Source: Gammaproteobacteria bacterium
Lineage (GTDB): Bacteria; Pseudomonadota; Gammaproteobacteria; Pseudomonadales; Azotimanducaceae
DNA length: 64,000 bases
NCBI GenBank assembly: GCA_030428905.1
Contig: JAUIED010000002.1
Span: 1-64,000 of the forward strand
Direction of reading: 5' to 3'
How positions within the stretch are numbered: the first letter of the stretch is position 1; every line of letters starts with the position of its first letter. Shown here piece by piece: positions 8,423-17,282 of the stretch. Position numbers and translations under genes: made by a program. A model generated the notes under the pieces. That model had not been told where the DNA came from. It searched no databases and saw nothing but the letters and a program-made list of their open reading frames with translations.

Positions 8423-9547
8423 ATGCTGAACAAGTTCGACGACTTTCCGATCCATCAAACCGCCGAACCGCTGGCGCACCCCGCCACCAGCGACCGTAAC
8501 GTCTACGACCGCACCTGGTTCAACGGCTACGCCAAAGACGGCTCCTACTACTTCGGTATCGGCATGGCCATCTACCCGCACCGGCGGATACTCGACTGCG
8601 CCTTCAGCGTGGTCACTCCCGGGGGGCTGCAGCACTGCTTCTACGGCTCCCGGCGCGCACCCGAGGAGCGTAGCGAGATGATCTGCGGGCCCATGCGCAT
8701 CGAAGTGCTCGAACCCATGAAACGGGTACGCGTGGTGCTGGAAGACAACGACTCAGGCATCAGCGCCGATGTGACGTTCTCTACCCGTACCGCAGCCATC
8801 GAAGAAGCGCACCAGACATTGTGGTCCGGTGCGCGGCGCGTGATGGATGCCACCCGCTTCGACCAGTTCGGTTTCTGGAGCGGCTGGGTGCAATCTCCTG
8901 ATAGGCGCATCGATGTGCGCGAGGACGTCTGCCACGGCACCAAGGATCGCTCCTGGGGCGTACGCGGTGTGGGCGAGCCGGAGAGCGGAGGCGCGCCGGT
9001 GGTGCCGAACGGTATCTGCTTCGTATGGGCGCCGCTGTTCTGGGACGACCACGTCACTCACGCCATCTTCTTCGACGGTCAGTCCGGCGAGCCGCTGGTG
9101 CGCGAGGGTATCGTTGCACCGCTGTATGCCAGCGAAGCCGAAGTGCCCGGTGTGCTCGACGGCCGCGACGAGCGCATGGCAACCGCTGCCCACCGTATCA
9201 CCTACCACAAGAACACGCGCCTGGCGGCCTCCGCGGAGATCGACCTGGTGCGTCTGGGCGGTGAAACCCGCACCATCACCCTGGAACCCATCCTCAAGTT
9301 CCAGATGAAGGGGCTCGGCTACGGCCACACCGAGTGGCGCCAGGGTGCCTGGAAGGGTGAGCTCGCCACCGGCAGCGAAACCTTCGATCCGCGCCAGCTC
9401 GATCTGCTGGCGCCAGACAACATTCACGTGCAGCAGGTTGTCAGAGCGCGGGATGGCGAGCGCGAAGGCATCGGCGTGCTGGAGCAGATCGTCATTGGGC
9501 CGTACGCCCCTGCAGGCTTCAAAGACTTCCTCGATGGTGCCCAGTAG
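8423..9547 (+). CDS. conserved protein, CrtC/hydroxyneurosporene-synthase-like fold (tentative)
   Basis: A 374-residue protein with no signal peptide and no membrane helix. It contains many short beta-type segments (YYFGIGMAIYPHRRILDCAFSV, then FDQFGFWSGWV). The pattern resembles the lipocalin-like CrtC/AttH group and unnamed proteins found beside lipid-catabolic SDRs, but I have no catalytic motif to rest on. It starts 27 bases after ppa and is followed by a hairpin and then the TonB-receptor promoter region. Function unknown; a lipid- or steroid-binding or hydrating role is speculation. Confidence 0.75.
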   Translation: MLNKFDDFPIHQTAEPLAHPATSDRNVYDRTWFNGYAKDGSYYFGIGMAIYPHRRILDCAFSVVTPGGLQHCFYGSRRAPEERSEMICGPMRIEVLEPMKRVRVVLEDNDSGISADVTFSTRTAAIEEAHQTLWSGARRVMDATRFDQFGFWSGWVQSPDRRIDVREDVCHGTKDRSWGVRGVGEPESGGAPVVPNGICFVWAPLFWDDHVTHAIFFDGQSGEPLVREGIVAPLYASEAEVPGVLDGRDERMATAAHRITYHKNTRLAASAEIDLVRLGGETRTITLEPILKFQMKGLGYGHTEWRQGAWKGELATGSETFDPRQLDLLAPDNIHVQQVVRARDGEREGIGVLEQIVIGPYAPAGFKDFLDGAQ

Positions 9548-9562
9548 CGTTGCGGCGGCGCC

Positions 9563-9590
9563 GCGCGCAATTCTGGTGCGCGCATCGCTT
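9563..9590 (+). terminator. hairpin after the CrtC-like gene, possible terminator
   Basis: GCGCGCA (9563-9569) and TGCGCGC (9577-9583) form a perfect 7-bp stem with a 7-nt loop, 16 bases after the stop codon. The following T-run is weak (CGCTTTTC), so termination would be inefficient. Confidence 0.4.
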
Positions 9591-9650
9591 TTCGTCAGTT
9601 AAAACGCCATTAATCGCGGGAAACGTTAATTCAGCGCCTGCTGGCTTCCC

Positions 9651-9684
9651 ATTTGCGTAATTTTCATTGCAAATGCTACGCAAG
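9651..9684. promoter_or_regulatory. operator A: inverted repeat upstream of the TonB receptor
   Basis: TTGCGTA at 9653-9659 and TACGCAA at 9677-9683 are perfect inverted repeats, 47 bases before the receptor start. The left arm, TGCGTAATTT, is the same half-site seen in operators C and, less exactly, B. The arms are one base closer together than in operators B, C and D, so it is a related but less certain member. Confidence 0.5.
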
Positions 9685-9729
9685 GCTGCCAGACTCGCCG
9701 CCGTGGGTTAAATGAGGAGAGGAATATCC

Positions 9730-12174
9730 ATGTCTTCCACTGCGTTTTCCGGCCGGCTGCACATGATCAGCGCTCTGGCCGTCGCTGCGGCGTCCTGGCA
9801 CGTCGCCACCCCGGCCCAGGCCGAACAGGTCATCGAAGAGATCGTTGTCACCGCCCGTAAGCGCGCCGAGAGTGCGCAGGACGTTCCCGCCGCCGTCAGC
9901 GCCTTCGGCGCAGAGGAGCTGGAAGAGCGCGGCGTGGAGAACATCCTCGACATCGCCCGCCTGACGCCGAACGTCACGATCAACGAAACCAACGGCCTCA
10001 TCGCCGGTGCCATTCAGATCTTCATCCGCGGTATCGGCAACGATCCGGGCTTCGACCAGGGCGTGGGGATCTACGTGGACGACGTCTACATGAACCGCAC
10101 CTCCGGCGCGTTGCTGGAGGTCTACGACGTGGAGCGCGTGGAAGTACTCAAGGGCCCGCAAGGCCACCTCTACGGCCGCAACACCATCGGTGGTGCAGTC
10201 AAATACATCAGCCGCGAGCCGGACAACGAGTTCCGCGCCTTCGTGGAAGGCAAGGTCGGCACCGACAGCCTGCGCAAGCTCAAGGTCGGCATGTCCGGCG
10301 CTCTGGCCGAAGATCGCCTGTTCGGCAGCATCGCCATGTCGGCCACCGACATGGACGGTTACCAGACCAACACCTTCGACAACAGCGAGTGGGCGTCGAA
10401 AGAGCAGTTCGCCATGCGCGCGTCGCTGCTATGGCAGGCAGCGGAAAACTTCCAACTCAAGCTGGTGGGTGACTACTACGCCGACGACTCCGCACCCTAC
10501 ATCCCCACCCGCGTGGCCGTGGAACAGGGCGGCGCTGGCGGCCTCGGTACCTTCCAGGCGCTGCTGAGCACCGCCAACCTCTTCGTACCGGGTGCCGGCT
10601 TCCTGGCACCGGGCCAGACGCTGGACACCAGCCTGCCCGCAGACGTGGACGACGTGAACACGGCGTTCGTCGGTCCGGGCGGCTTCGATGAGTACAAGAT
10701 CGAGTCCTCCGGCCTTGCTCTGACGGCCACGTGGGATATCAACGACAACTGGTCGCTGAAGTCCGTTACCTCATCGCGCTGGCTCGACAACAACATGCCG
10801 TTCGACTTCGACGGTTCAGATCAGGTGTTCATCAACACGCTGCAGCGCCGTGAGCAGCAGGACCTCACCCAGGAACTGCAGCTCAACTTCACCAGCGACC
10901 GCGTGAACATGGTGCTCGGCGCCTACTACCTCGACGGTGAGTTCGAGAACCGCGCGCAGACCACGCAAACGCCGTTCCTGCGCCTGCTCACGAGCCACTT
11001 CAAGGACACGTTGCAGGATGACCGCAACGAAAAGTCCACCTCCTTCTACGCCAACGTGGATTGGGATATCAACGATCAGTGGCAGCTCTCTCTCGGCGGC
11101 CGTTACACGAAGGACGAGAAAGATCTGGACCAGATCGCCAACGTCACGCTCACGCAGCACGTGGCAGGTTTTGTGAACCTCCCGGGCCTGCAGCAGGCAC
11201 CGCTGGTGCTCTCGCCGCTTGGCGCGCAGGTCTTCCCGCTGCTGCCGTTCTTCAATTTCTTCCTGCCGCATCGTGATCCGGCGGGCAACATCATCAACTT
11301 CGGCAACGCCGAGACGGTCACCATGTTCCCGGAGAACAAGGTGGGCAGTGAGGAGTGGACGGAGTTCACCCCCAGCGCACGTATCCGCTTCCAGGCAACC
11401 GACGACCTGATGTTCTACGGCGGCATCGCAACCGGCTTCAAGTCTGGCGGATTCGACACCAACGGCTCCGCGCTCGTCGCCAACGAGTACGAGCCGGAAA
11501 CGGTCACCACCTACTCCCTCGGCATGAAGTCCACGCTGCTCGACGGCAGCCTGCGCATCAACGCCGAAGTGTTCCAGAACGACTACGAAGACAAGCAGCT
11601 CGACGTGATCCAACTGACTGGCGGCTCGCTGGTGCTCACCACGAACAACGTGGGTGAGGTGGAATCCCGCGGCGCCGAGCTCGAGATCCTGTGGCTGCCG
11701 CCGATCGACGGCCTCGCCATCAATCTGAACGTCGGTTGGCTGGACGTGGAGATCGAGAAGTTCATCGACCAGATCCCCGGCACCAACACGACAGGCGACG
11801 TGTCTTCCAGCCGCGAGCTGGGCTACGCGCCGGAACTCACCTGGCAGGCCCGTGTGCAGTACGAAATGCCGCTGGCCAACGGCGGCACGCTGACGCTGGG
11901 CGCCGATGCGGACTATCGGGATGAGATGTTCACCGACTCGCCCATCGACACGACGAACCCGTTCTTCCTGAACGCGCAGTCGGAAGACCGCACCATGGTC
12001 AACGCGTTTCTCACCTACCGCTCGCCGGACCAGCGCTGGCGGCTGGCACTGGAAGGTAAGAACCTCACCGACGAGCGTGTGCTGGAGAACACTTTCAACG
12101 TGTCCAACTTCATTCTCGGCGGTTACAGCCGGGGCCGTACCTACGGCATCACGGTCGGCTACACGTTCGAGTAA
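9730..12174 (+). CDS. TonB-dependent outer-membrane receptor
   Basis: An 814-residue TonB-dependent receptor. I use the ATG at 9730, which has GAGGAGAGG 7 bases upstream, rather than the in-frame ATG at 9712. A signal peptide ending TPAQA is followed by the TonB box region EEIVVTARKR, the plug domain (VPAAVSAFGAEELEERGVENI; GIYVDDVYMNR; EVLKGPQGHLYGRNTIGGAVKYIS), and a beta-barrel ending in GRTYGITVGYTFE with the terminal Phe-Glu. The plug motifs match receptors common in Sphingomonadales and steroid- or aromatic-degrading gammaproteobacteria. It may import steroids, supported by operator A upstream, but the ligand is not proven. Confidence 0.95.
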   Translation: MSSTAFSGRLHMISALAVAAASWHVATPAQAEQVIEEIVVTARKRAESAQDVPAAVSAFGAEELEERGVENILDIARLTPNVTINETNGLIAGAIQIFIRGIGNDPGFDQGVGIYVDDVYMNRTSGALLEVYDVERVEVLKGPQGHLYGRNTIGGAVKYISREPDNEFRAFVEGKVGTDSLRKLKVGMSGALAEDRLFGSIAMSATDMDGYQTNTFDNSEWASKEQFAMRASLLWQAAENFQLKLVGDYYADDSAPYIPTRVAVEQGGAGGLGTFQALLSTANLFVPGAGFLAPGQTLDTSLPADVDDVNTAFVGPGGFDEYKIESSGLALTATWDINDNWSLKSVTSSRWLDNNMPFDFDGSDQVFINTLQRREQQDLTQELQLNFTSDRVNMVLGAYYLDGEFENRAQTTQTPFLRLLTSHFKDTLQDDRNEKSTSFYANVDWDINDQWQLSLGGRYTKDEKDLDQIANVTLTQHVAGFVNLPGLQQAPLVLSPLGAQVFPLLPFFNFFLPHRDPAGNIINFGNAETVTMFPENKVGSEEWTEFTPSARIRFQATDDLMFYGGIATGFKSGGFDTNGSALVANEYEPETVTTYSLGMKSTLLDGSLRINAEVFQNDYEDKQLDVIQLTGGSLVLTTNNVGEVESRGAELEILWLPPIDGLAINLNVGWLDVEIEKFIDQIPGTNTTGDVSSSRELGYAPELTWQARVQYEMPLANGGTLTLGADADYRDEMFTDSPIDTTNPFFLNAQSEDRTMVNAFLTYRSPDQRWRLALEGKNLTDERVLENTFNVSNFILGGYSRGRTYGITVGYTFE

Positions 12175-12195
12175 CCTTGCGCGTAGCGATCCGAC

Positions 12196-12221
12196 AACGG
12201 GCCTCCTTGAGGCCCGTTTTT
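12196..12221 (+). terminator. rho-independent terminator after the TonB receptor
   Basis: ACGGGCCT (12197-12204) pairs with AGGCCCGT (12210-12217) around a 5-nt loop and is followed by TTTTT. It separates the receptor gene from the flavoprotein operon downstream. Confidence 0.88.
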
Positions 12222-12236
12222 GTTTGAGGAATCAGC

Positions 12237-13730
12237 ATGAGCAACAAATCCTCCCCCTGCCACGCCCGAGCCGAGCGCGACATCGACACCTGGCACCTGC
12301 ACACCGACGTCGCCATCGTCGGCTGCGGCGGTGCCGGCGCGTGTGCGGCCCTTGAAGCTGCCGATGCCGGCTCCCGCGTTATGGTATTCGAGGCGGCGTC
12401 CGCGCCGGGCGGCTCCACCGCTCTCTCCGGCGGTGAGGTGTACCTGGGCGGCAGCGGCGGCACGCGCATGCAACGCAGGTTTGGTTTCACCGACAGCAGC
12501 GAAAACATGATCGCCTACCTGCACATGCAGCACGGCGCGCAGGCAGATGCCGACAAGATCCGCGCCTACGCGGAGGGAGCTGCTGCGCACTTCGACTGGC
12601 TGTGCGATCAGGGAGTGCCGTTCAAGGAGTCCTACCTCGAAGAGCGGCTGGTGGAACCCATGACAGACGACTGCCTGATCTGGAGCGGCAACGAAAAAGC
12701 CTGGCCGGAAGTAGACGCCTGTGCGCCCGTGCCGCGGGCACACGTGGTGCAGAAGGTGGGCATGGGTGCGGGGGAAGTGCTCATAGCAAAACTCGTAGAG
12801 GCGATGACACAGCGGCCGCAGATCGAACTCACCTGCGATGCGCGGGCGCTGTGCCTCATCGAGAACGCACAAGGCGAAGTGGTGGGCCTCACCGTGCGCA
12901 TCGACGGCGAGGAGCGAAACTGCCGCGCCGCCGGCGGCGTCATTCTCTGCGCCGGCGGCTTCGTGATGAACGAAGCCATGCTCAAGCAGTACGCACCGAA
13001 ACTCCTGCGCTGCTCCATGCCCATCGGCAACCCCAACGATACGGGCTCCGGCATCCAGATGGGTCAATCCGTGGGCGCAGCCGCCATCAACATGCACGAG
13101 GGTTTCGCCAGCATTCCCTACTACCCGCCCGCGAGCCTCACCTACGGCATCGTCGTCACCGACAAGGGCCAACGCTTCATCAACGAAGACGCCTATCACG
13201 GGCGCATTGGCTCCTTGCTGCTCGAACAGATCTGCGAACGGGCCTACCTGATCGCCGATGTGGAGGCCTACGGGACCTACGAGGAGATGAACTTTCTCGC
13301 CGCCGATGTAGCCGGTACAGGCGACACTATCGAGGAGCTGGAAGCCGAACTCGGCATGACGCCGGGAAGCCTTTCGCACACGGTATCCATGTACAACGAT
13401 TGGGCAGCAAAGGGCGAAGATCCGCTGTTCCACAAACAGGCCGCCTGGCTGCGGCCGCTCCAGCCGCCGTACGTTGCGCTGGATGTCACCCCCGGGCGCG
13501 GCTGCTTCATGCCTTATTTCACACTCGGTGGGTTGGACACCGCACCCACCGGCGAAGCTCGACGCATAGACGGTAGCGTCGTTGCCGGTCTCTATGCCGC
13601 TGGGCGCACCGCCGCCGGCGTGCCGCGGCGGGGGTTTGGCTACAACTCGGGCATCAGCGTCGGGGATGCAACATTCTTTGGCAGGATGGCGGGACAAGCG
13701 GCAGCGCGACGGGCGCTGCAGCTGCGCTAG
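12237..13730 (+). CDS. FAD-dependent 3-ketosteroid dehydrogenase-like protein
   Basis: A 497-residue flavoprotein of the fumarate reductase/3-ketosteroid dehydrogenase family. The FAD-binding Rossmann motif is VAIVGCGGAGACAALEAADAG (about residues 23-43), followed by GGSTALSGGEVY. A second FAD contact is GLYAAGRTAAGVPRRGFGY and SGISVGDATFFGRMAG at the C-terminus, the pattern seen in KstD and 3-keto-5-alpha-steroid delta-4 dehydrogenases. These put a double bond in ring A, a step required before ring B opening. Delta-1 versus delta-4 activity is not decided, and a non-steroid enoate substrate remains possible. It begins after the terminator and heads a five-gene run. Confidence 0.8.
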   Translation: MSNKSSPCHARAERDIDTWHLHTDVAIVGCGGAGACAALEAADAGSRVMVFEAASAPGGSTALSGGEVYLGGSGGTRMQRRFGFTDSSENMIAYLHMQHGAQADADKIRAYAEGAAAHFDWLCDQGVPFKESYLEERLVEPMTDDCLIWSGNEKAWPEVDACAPVPRAHVVQKVGMGAGEVLIAKLVEAMTQRPQIELTCDARALCLIENAQGEVVGLTVRIDGEERNCRAAGGVILCAGGFVMNEAMLKQYAPKLLRCSMPIGNPNDTGSGIQMGQSVGAAAINMHEGFASIPYYPPASLTYGIVVTDKGQRFINEDAYHGRIGSLLLEQICERAYLIADVEAYGTYEEMNFLAADVAGTGDTIEELEAELGMTPGSLSHTVSMYNDWAAKGEDPLFHKQAAWLRPLQPPYVALDVTPGRGCFMPYFTLGGLDTAPTGEARRIDGSVVAGLYAAGRTAAGVPRRGFGYNSGISVGDATFFGRMAGQAAARRALQLR

Positions 13731-13768
13731 ATTCGGTGTAGCCTCCTCAGCGGAGGGAGGCACACCAC

Positions 13769-15124
13769 ATGAGCGAGCCGGCCGCGGCGGCGCCGCGCGA
13801 AGATGACTACCCAGGGGTCTACCCAAGCATGGCTTCGGCGTCGTACTGCCTGGCGCTGCTGTTCGTCGCCTACATCTTCTCCTTCATTGACCGCTCCATT
13901 CTTGCCCTGCTGGTGGGGCCAATCCGCGAAGACTTCGGCATCACCGATTTTGAGTTCAGCCTGCTGCAGGGCATCGCTTTTTCTCTGCTCTACACGGTGG
14001 CAGGTCTGCCGCTCGGACGCCTGGCGGATCGCTACGCGCGCAAGTGGATCGTCTCCGGATCGGTGTTCTTCTGGAGCCTCGCCACCGCCGCCGGCGGGCT
14101 GACGCAGAACTTCACGCAGCTCTTTATCGCCCGCATGGGTGTCGGCGCAGGTGAAGCCGGGCTTGCACCGCCTGCCTACTCGCTGATCTCTGACAGCTTC
14201 CGACCCAGGCATCTGGGCTACGCCATGGCCGTGTACAAGCTCGGTGTGAAGGTGGGCGCCGGCATCGCCTTCATCGTCGGCGGCGTGCTCTTTGACTACT
14301 TCTCCGGGTTCGAGCGTCTGGCGTTGCCGCTGGTGGGTGAGGTCAAGCCATGGCAGGCCACCATGATCGCCGTCGGCGCGCCGGGCATCCTGCTGAGCCT
14401 ATTGCTGGTGACCATTCGCGAGCCGAGCCGCAAAGGCTTGATGGAAACCGCAGGTGCGCACGTGTCGCTGCGCGACGCGGGGCGCTTCATGTGGGCGCGG
14501 TGCAGGGTCTATCTGACGCTGTTTCTCGGCTCTTCCATGATGGCCATGGCGGGCTATGGTACCGGCGCCTGGTATCCGGAGCTGTTCGCTCGACATTACG
14601 GCATGTCGAAGACCGACGCCGGCATCGCCTACGGCACCATCGTGCTCGTGGCCGGCAGCCTCGGCGTGATGCTGGGCGCCTGGTTCGCTGGTTGGCTGGC
14701 GCGTCGTGGCCATACGGACTCCTGGGTGCGTGCGTGCCTGTACACAGCGCTGCTGGCGGTGCCGTTTCATGTTGCTGGGCCACTCAGCGGGTCTTCGGCA
14801 GTGAATCTGGCGTTACTCTGGCCCGGCATGATCATGACCGGCTCGTACCTCGGCGTGCTGGCGGTGGCGATCGTCGTGATCACCCCCAACCAGCTGCGCG
14901 GCCAGGTCACCGCCGTGTATATTTTTGTCACCAACATTCTGGGCATGGCGCTGGGTACGAGCATCCTCGCCGCCTTCACGGATTTTCTGTTCCAGGACGA
15001 CGCCCTGCTGCACTATTCGGTGGCCAGTGCGTGCGGCCTGTTCTACCCGCTGGCGGCACTGTTCTTTGCGCTGTGCCTGCCGGCCTTTCGCCGCGCAATT
15101 ACCGACATGGAGACCGCCCGTTGA
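13769..15124 (+). CDS. MFS transporter, Spinster-like
   Basis: A 451-residue, 12-helix major facilitator. SYCLALLFVAYIFSFIDRS in helix 1 (the FxDR motif), GLPLGRLADRYARKW (motif A, loop 2-3) and RMGVGAGEAGLAPPAYSLI in helix 4 identify the Spinster-like branch that is abundant in proteobacterial steroid and aromatic-acid gene clusters. It probably moves a hydrophobic acid by proton symport or antiport; the substrate is unknown. Its TGA overlaps the TTG start of the LLM gene downstream. Confidence 0.92.
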   Translation: MSEPAAAAPREDDYPGVYPSMASASYCLALLFVAYIFSFIDRSILALLVGPIREDFGITDFEFSLLQGIAFSLLYTVAGLPLGRLADRYARKWIVSGSVFFWSLATAAGGLTQNFTQLFIARMGVGAGEAGLAPPAYSLISDSFRPRHLGYAMAVYKLGVKVGAGIAFIVGGVLFDYFSGFERLALPLVGEVKPWQATMIAVGAPGILLSLLLVTIREPSRKGLMETAGAHVSLRDAGRFMWARCRVYLTLFLGSSMMAMAGYGTGAWYPELFARHYGMSKTDAGIAYGTIVLVAGSLGVMLGAWFAGWLARRGHTDSWVRACLYTALLAVPFHVAGPLSGSSAVNLALLWPGMIMTGSYLGVLAVAIVVITPNQLRGQVTAVYIFVTNILGMALGTSILAAFTDFLFQDDALLHYSVASACGLFYPLAALFFALCLPAFRRAITDMETAR

Positions 15125-16056
15125 AACTGTCCGTGATTTTTCCCAACGTCTTCTACCGCGAAGGCCAGGCTGGGGTAACGCGCCTGATCCAGGGTATCGA
15201 ACGTACTGGTTTTCACGAGCTCGGCATGTTCGATCACGTGGTGATGGGCTACCCCACCGAGCGCCGCCGCGCGCCGTTCTACCCGCCCACGATGCCCATC
15301 ATGGAAGCCTTCTCCATGCTCGCGTTCGCCGCCGGCATCACAAGCCGCATTCAGCTCGGCACCGGCGTGCTGGTGTTGCCGCAGCGCAATCCGACGCTCG
15401 TGGCGAAGCAGGCCGCCAGCATCGATCTGCTCTCGGGCGGCCGCGTGCGGCTCGGCGTGGGTACCGGATGGCAGCGTGCCGAGTACGAAGCACTTGGGGA
15501 ATCCTACGACGGCCGCGGCGAGCGGATGGACGAAGCCATCGCGGTGCTGCGCGCCTGCTGGCAGGACAGCCACGTACACTACCTGGGCAGACACTACCAG
15601 TTGGACGACATGGCCTTCGAGCCGAAGCCCCGACAGGGCAGCCCCATCCCTATCTGGATCGGCGGCACCAAGACTCCGGCGCTGCGCCGCGTGGCACGCC
15701 TCGGCGACGGCTGGATGGCGATGAATGCACCGGGAGACCCGCCGCTGGAGGAGCGCCTGGCGACACTGCAACGCTTTGCTGAGGAAGCCGGCCGCGACCC
15801 GGCCGACATCGGTCTGCAGATGACCCTGTCCCCCGGTCCGCTGCAGAAAGAAGCGCGCAAGCGCTTCTTCGCCGACCCGGCCCTGCTGCTGGCACGCACG
15901 CAGGAGCTCGCCGAGCTCGGCTTCAGTTGGGCAGCCATCGACTGCGTGCCCATCTTCCAGCACGGCTACCGTTCCGTAGACGCCCTGCTCGATTATCTGA
16001 GCGAGGTGTACGATGTACTTTCTCCTGTTCTCGAACCGCCAACGGAGAGCCCTTGA
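15121..16056 (+). CDS. LLM-class flavin-dependent oxidoreductase
   Basis: A 311-residue LLM enzyme that begins at a TTG overlapping the MFS stop (TTGA). It shows HELGMFDHVVMG, GTGVLVLPQRNPTLVAKQAASIDLLSGGRVRLGVGTGW and IPIWIGGTKTPALRRVARLGDGW, the typical F420/FMN LLM blocks of the group often annotated as F420-dependent. A longer in-frame reading upstream is only the shadow of the MFS gene. Together with the CoA-transferase and CoA-ligase downstream it suggests oxidative handling of a CoA-linked acid. Confidence 0.9.
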   Translation: MKLSVIFPNVFYREGQAGVTRLIQGIERTGFHELGMFDHVVMGYPTERRRAPFYPPTMPIMEAFSMLAFAAGITSRIQLGTGVLVLPQRNPTLVAKQAASIDLLSGGRVRLGVGTGWQRAEYEALGESYDGRGERMDEAIAVLRACWQDSHVHYLGRHYQLDDMAFEPKPRQGSPIPIWIGGTKTPALRRVARLGDGWMAMNAPGDPPLEERLATLQRFAEEAGRDPADIGLQMTLSPGPLQKEARKRFFADPALLLARTQELAELGFSWAAIDCVPIFQHGYRSVDALLDYLSEVYDVLSPVLEPPTESP

Positions 16057-16057
16057 C

Positions 16058-17242
16058 ATGACAACCAACACCCGTAGCGGCCCCCTCGACGACGTCACCA
16101 TCATCGACTGCAGCATGGCCTACGCCGGCCCGTTCGGCACCACGCTGCTGGCCGACCTCGGCGCCAACGTCATCAAGGTGGAGCCGCCGGGAGGCGACGG
16201 ATTTCGCACGGTGTCGCCCTACCCGCCAGAATACGCGCACGCGTTCAAGCACCAACCCACCGGCGCTGACTACGGTACACCGTTCGCCTCGGTGAACCGC
16301 AACAAACGCAGCATCTGCCTGGATCTGAAAGAAGCCGAGGATCGCGAGGTGCTGCTTCAGCTCTGCGAGCGTGCGGACGCCATCGTGGAGAACATGCGCG
16401 CAGGTGTAATGGACAAACTGGGGCTGAGCTACGAGGTCATCGCCGCGCGCAACCCGGCGATCGTCTACGCCACCGTGCGTGGCTACGGCGACCCGCGCAC
16501 CGGCGAAAGTCCTTACGCGCCGTGGCCCTGCCTGGATGTGGCCGGCCAGGCGGCCGGCGGTTTCGTGGAAGCCACCGGCGACCTGTCGCCGGTGGCCATT
16601 GCAGACATCTACCCCGGCACGCTGATGGCGCTCGGCCTCGTGACGGCGCTGTTGCGCGCGCGCCAGACCGGCAAGGGAGACTTCGTGGATGTGGCGATGG
16701 TGGACAGTATGCTCACGCTGTTGAAGTCGAACGTCACCCAATACAGCCTCACAGGCCGTGAGTCGAAACCCGGCCGCCGGGCGCTGGTGCCGTTTGGCCT
16801 CTTCCCGGCCGCCGACGGCCGCGTGAGCATCGCTGCCCCGGTTGAACGGCACTGGCAGATTCTCTGCGAGGCCATGGGCCGGCAGGATCTCATCACAGAC
16901 GAGCGCACCAGCTCGAACGCAAAGCGCGCCGCCAATCAGGATTTCACCGAGGCGCAGGTCGCCGCCTGGACCTCCGCTCTGAGCAAGCAACAGATCCTCG
17001 CGGCACTCGGCGGCAAGGTTCCCTGCGGCCCCGCCAACACCATGCAGGAAGTGTTCGCCGACCCGCACAACGCCGCGCGGGACATGCTGCAGCCCTGCGC
17101 GTTGCCGGGGGACAACCCGAACGTGGTGCTGGCCGGCAACCCCATCAAGTTTGCCGGCGCGCCCACCAGCCTGTACCAGGCGCCGCCGCGGCTGGGAGAG
17201 CATACGGAGGAAATACTCGCGGAGTTCGGCATTTCGAGATAG
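16058..17242 (+). CDS. CaiB/BaiF-type (class III) CoA-transferase
   Basis: A 394-residue class III CoA-transferase, moving CoA between carboxylic acids. The start at 16058 has GGAGAG upstream; an earlier in-frame ATG (16013) lies inside the LLM gene. LADLGANVIKVEPPGGD is the signature N-terminal block, NRNKRSICLDLK the next, and GDFVDVAMVDSMLTL carries the catalytic Asp region. In steroid degraders such enzymes can pass CoA to bile-acid side chains; here that is context-based inference. Confidence 0.92.
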   Translation: MTTNTRSGPLDDVTIIDCSMAYAGPFGTTLLADLGANVIKVEPPGGDGFRTVSPYPPEYAHAFKHQPTGADYGTPFASVNRNKRSICLDLKEAEDREVLLQLCERADAIVENMRAGVMDKLGLSYEVIAARNPAIVYATVRGYGDPRTGESPYAPWPCLDVAGQAAGGFVEATGDLSPVAIADIYPGTLMALGLVTALLRARQTGKGDFVDVAMVDSMLTLLKSNVTQYSLTGRESKPGRRALVPFGLFPAADGRVSIAAPVERHWQILCEAMGRQDLITDERTSSNAKRAANQDFTEAQVAAWTSALSKQQILAALGGKVPCGPANTMQEVFADPHNAARDMLQPCALPGDNPNVVLAGNPIKFAGAPTSLYQAPPRLGEHTEEILAEFGISR

Positions 17243-17282
17243 CCGCGTATCATCACGGTTTCCCGTGTAGCAGCGAACCGCC

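Noticed and set aside
12159-13826. 555-codon open frame on the minus strand opposite the KstD-like gene
   Set aside because: GC-rich genes leave long open frames on the other strand; this one has no RBS or recognisable domain and fully overlaps a gene with clear FAD motifs.
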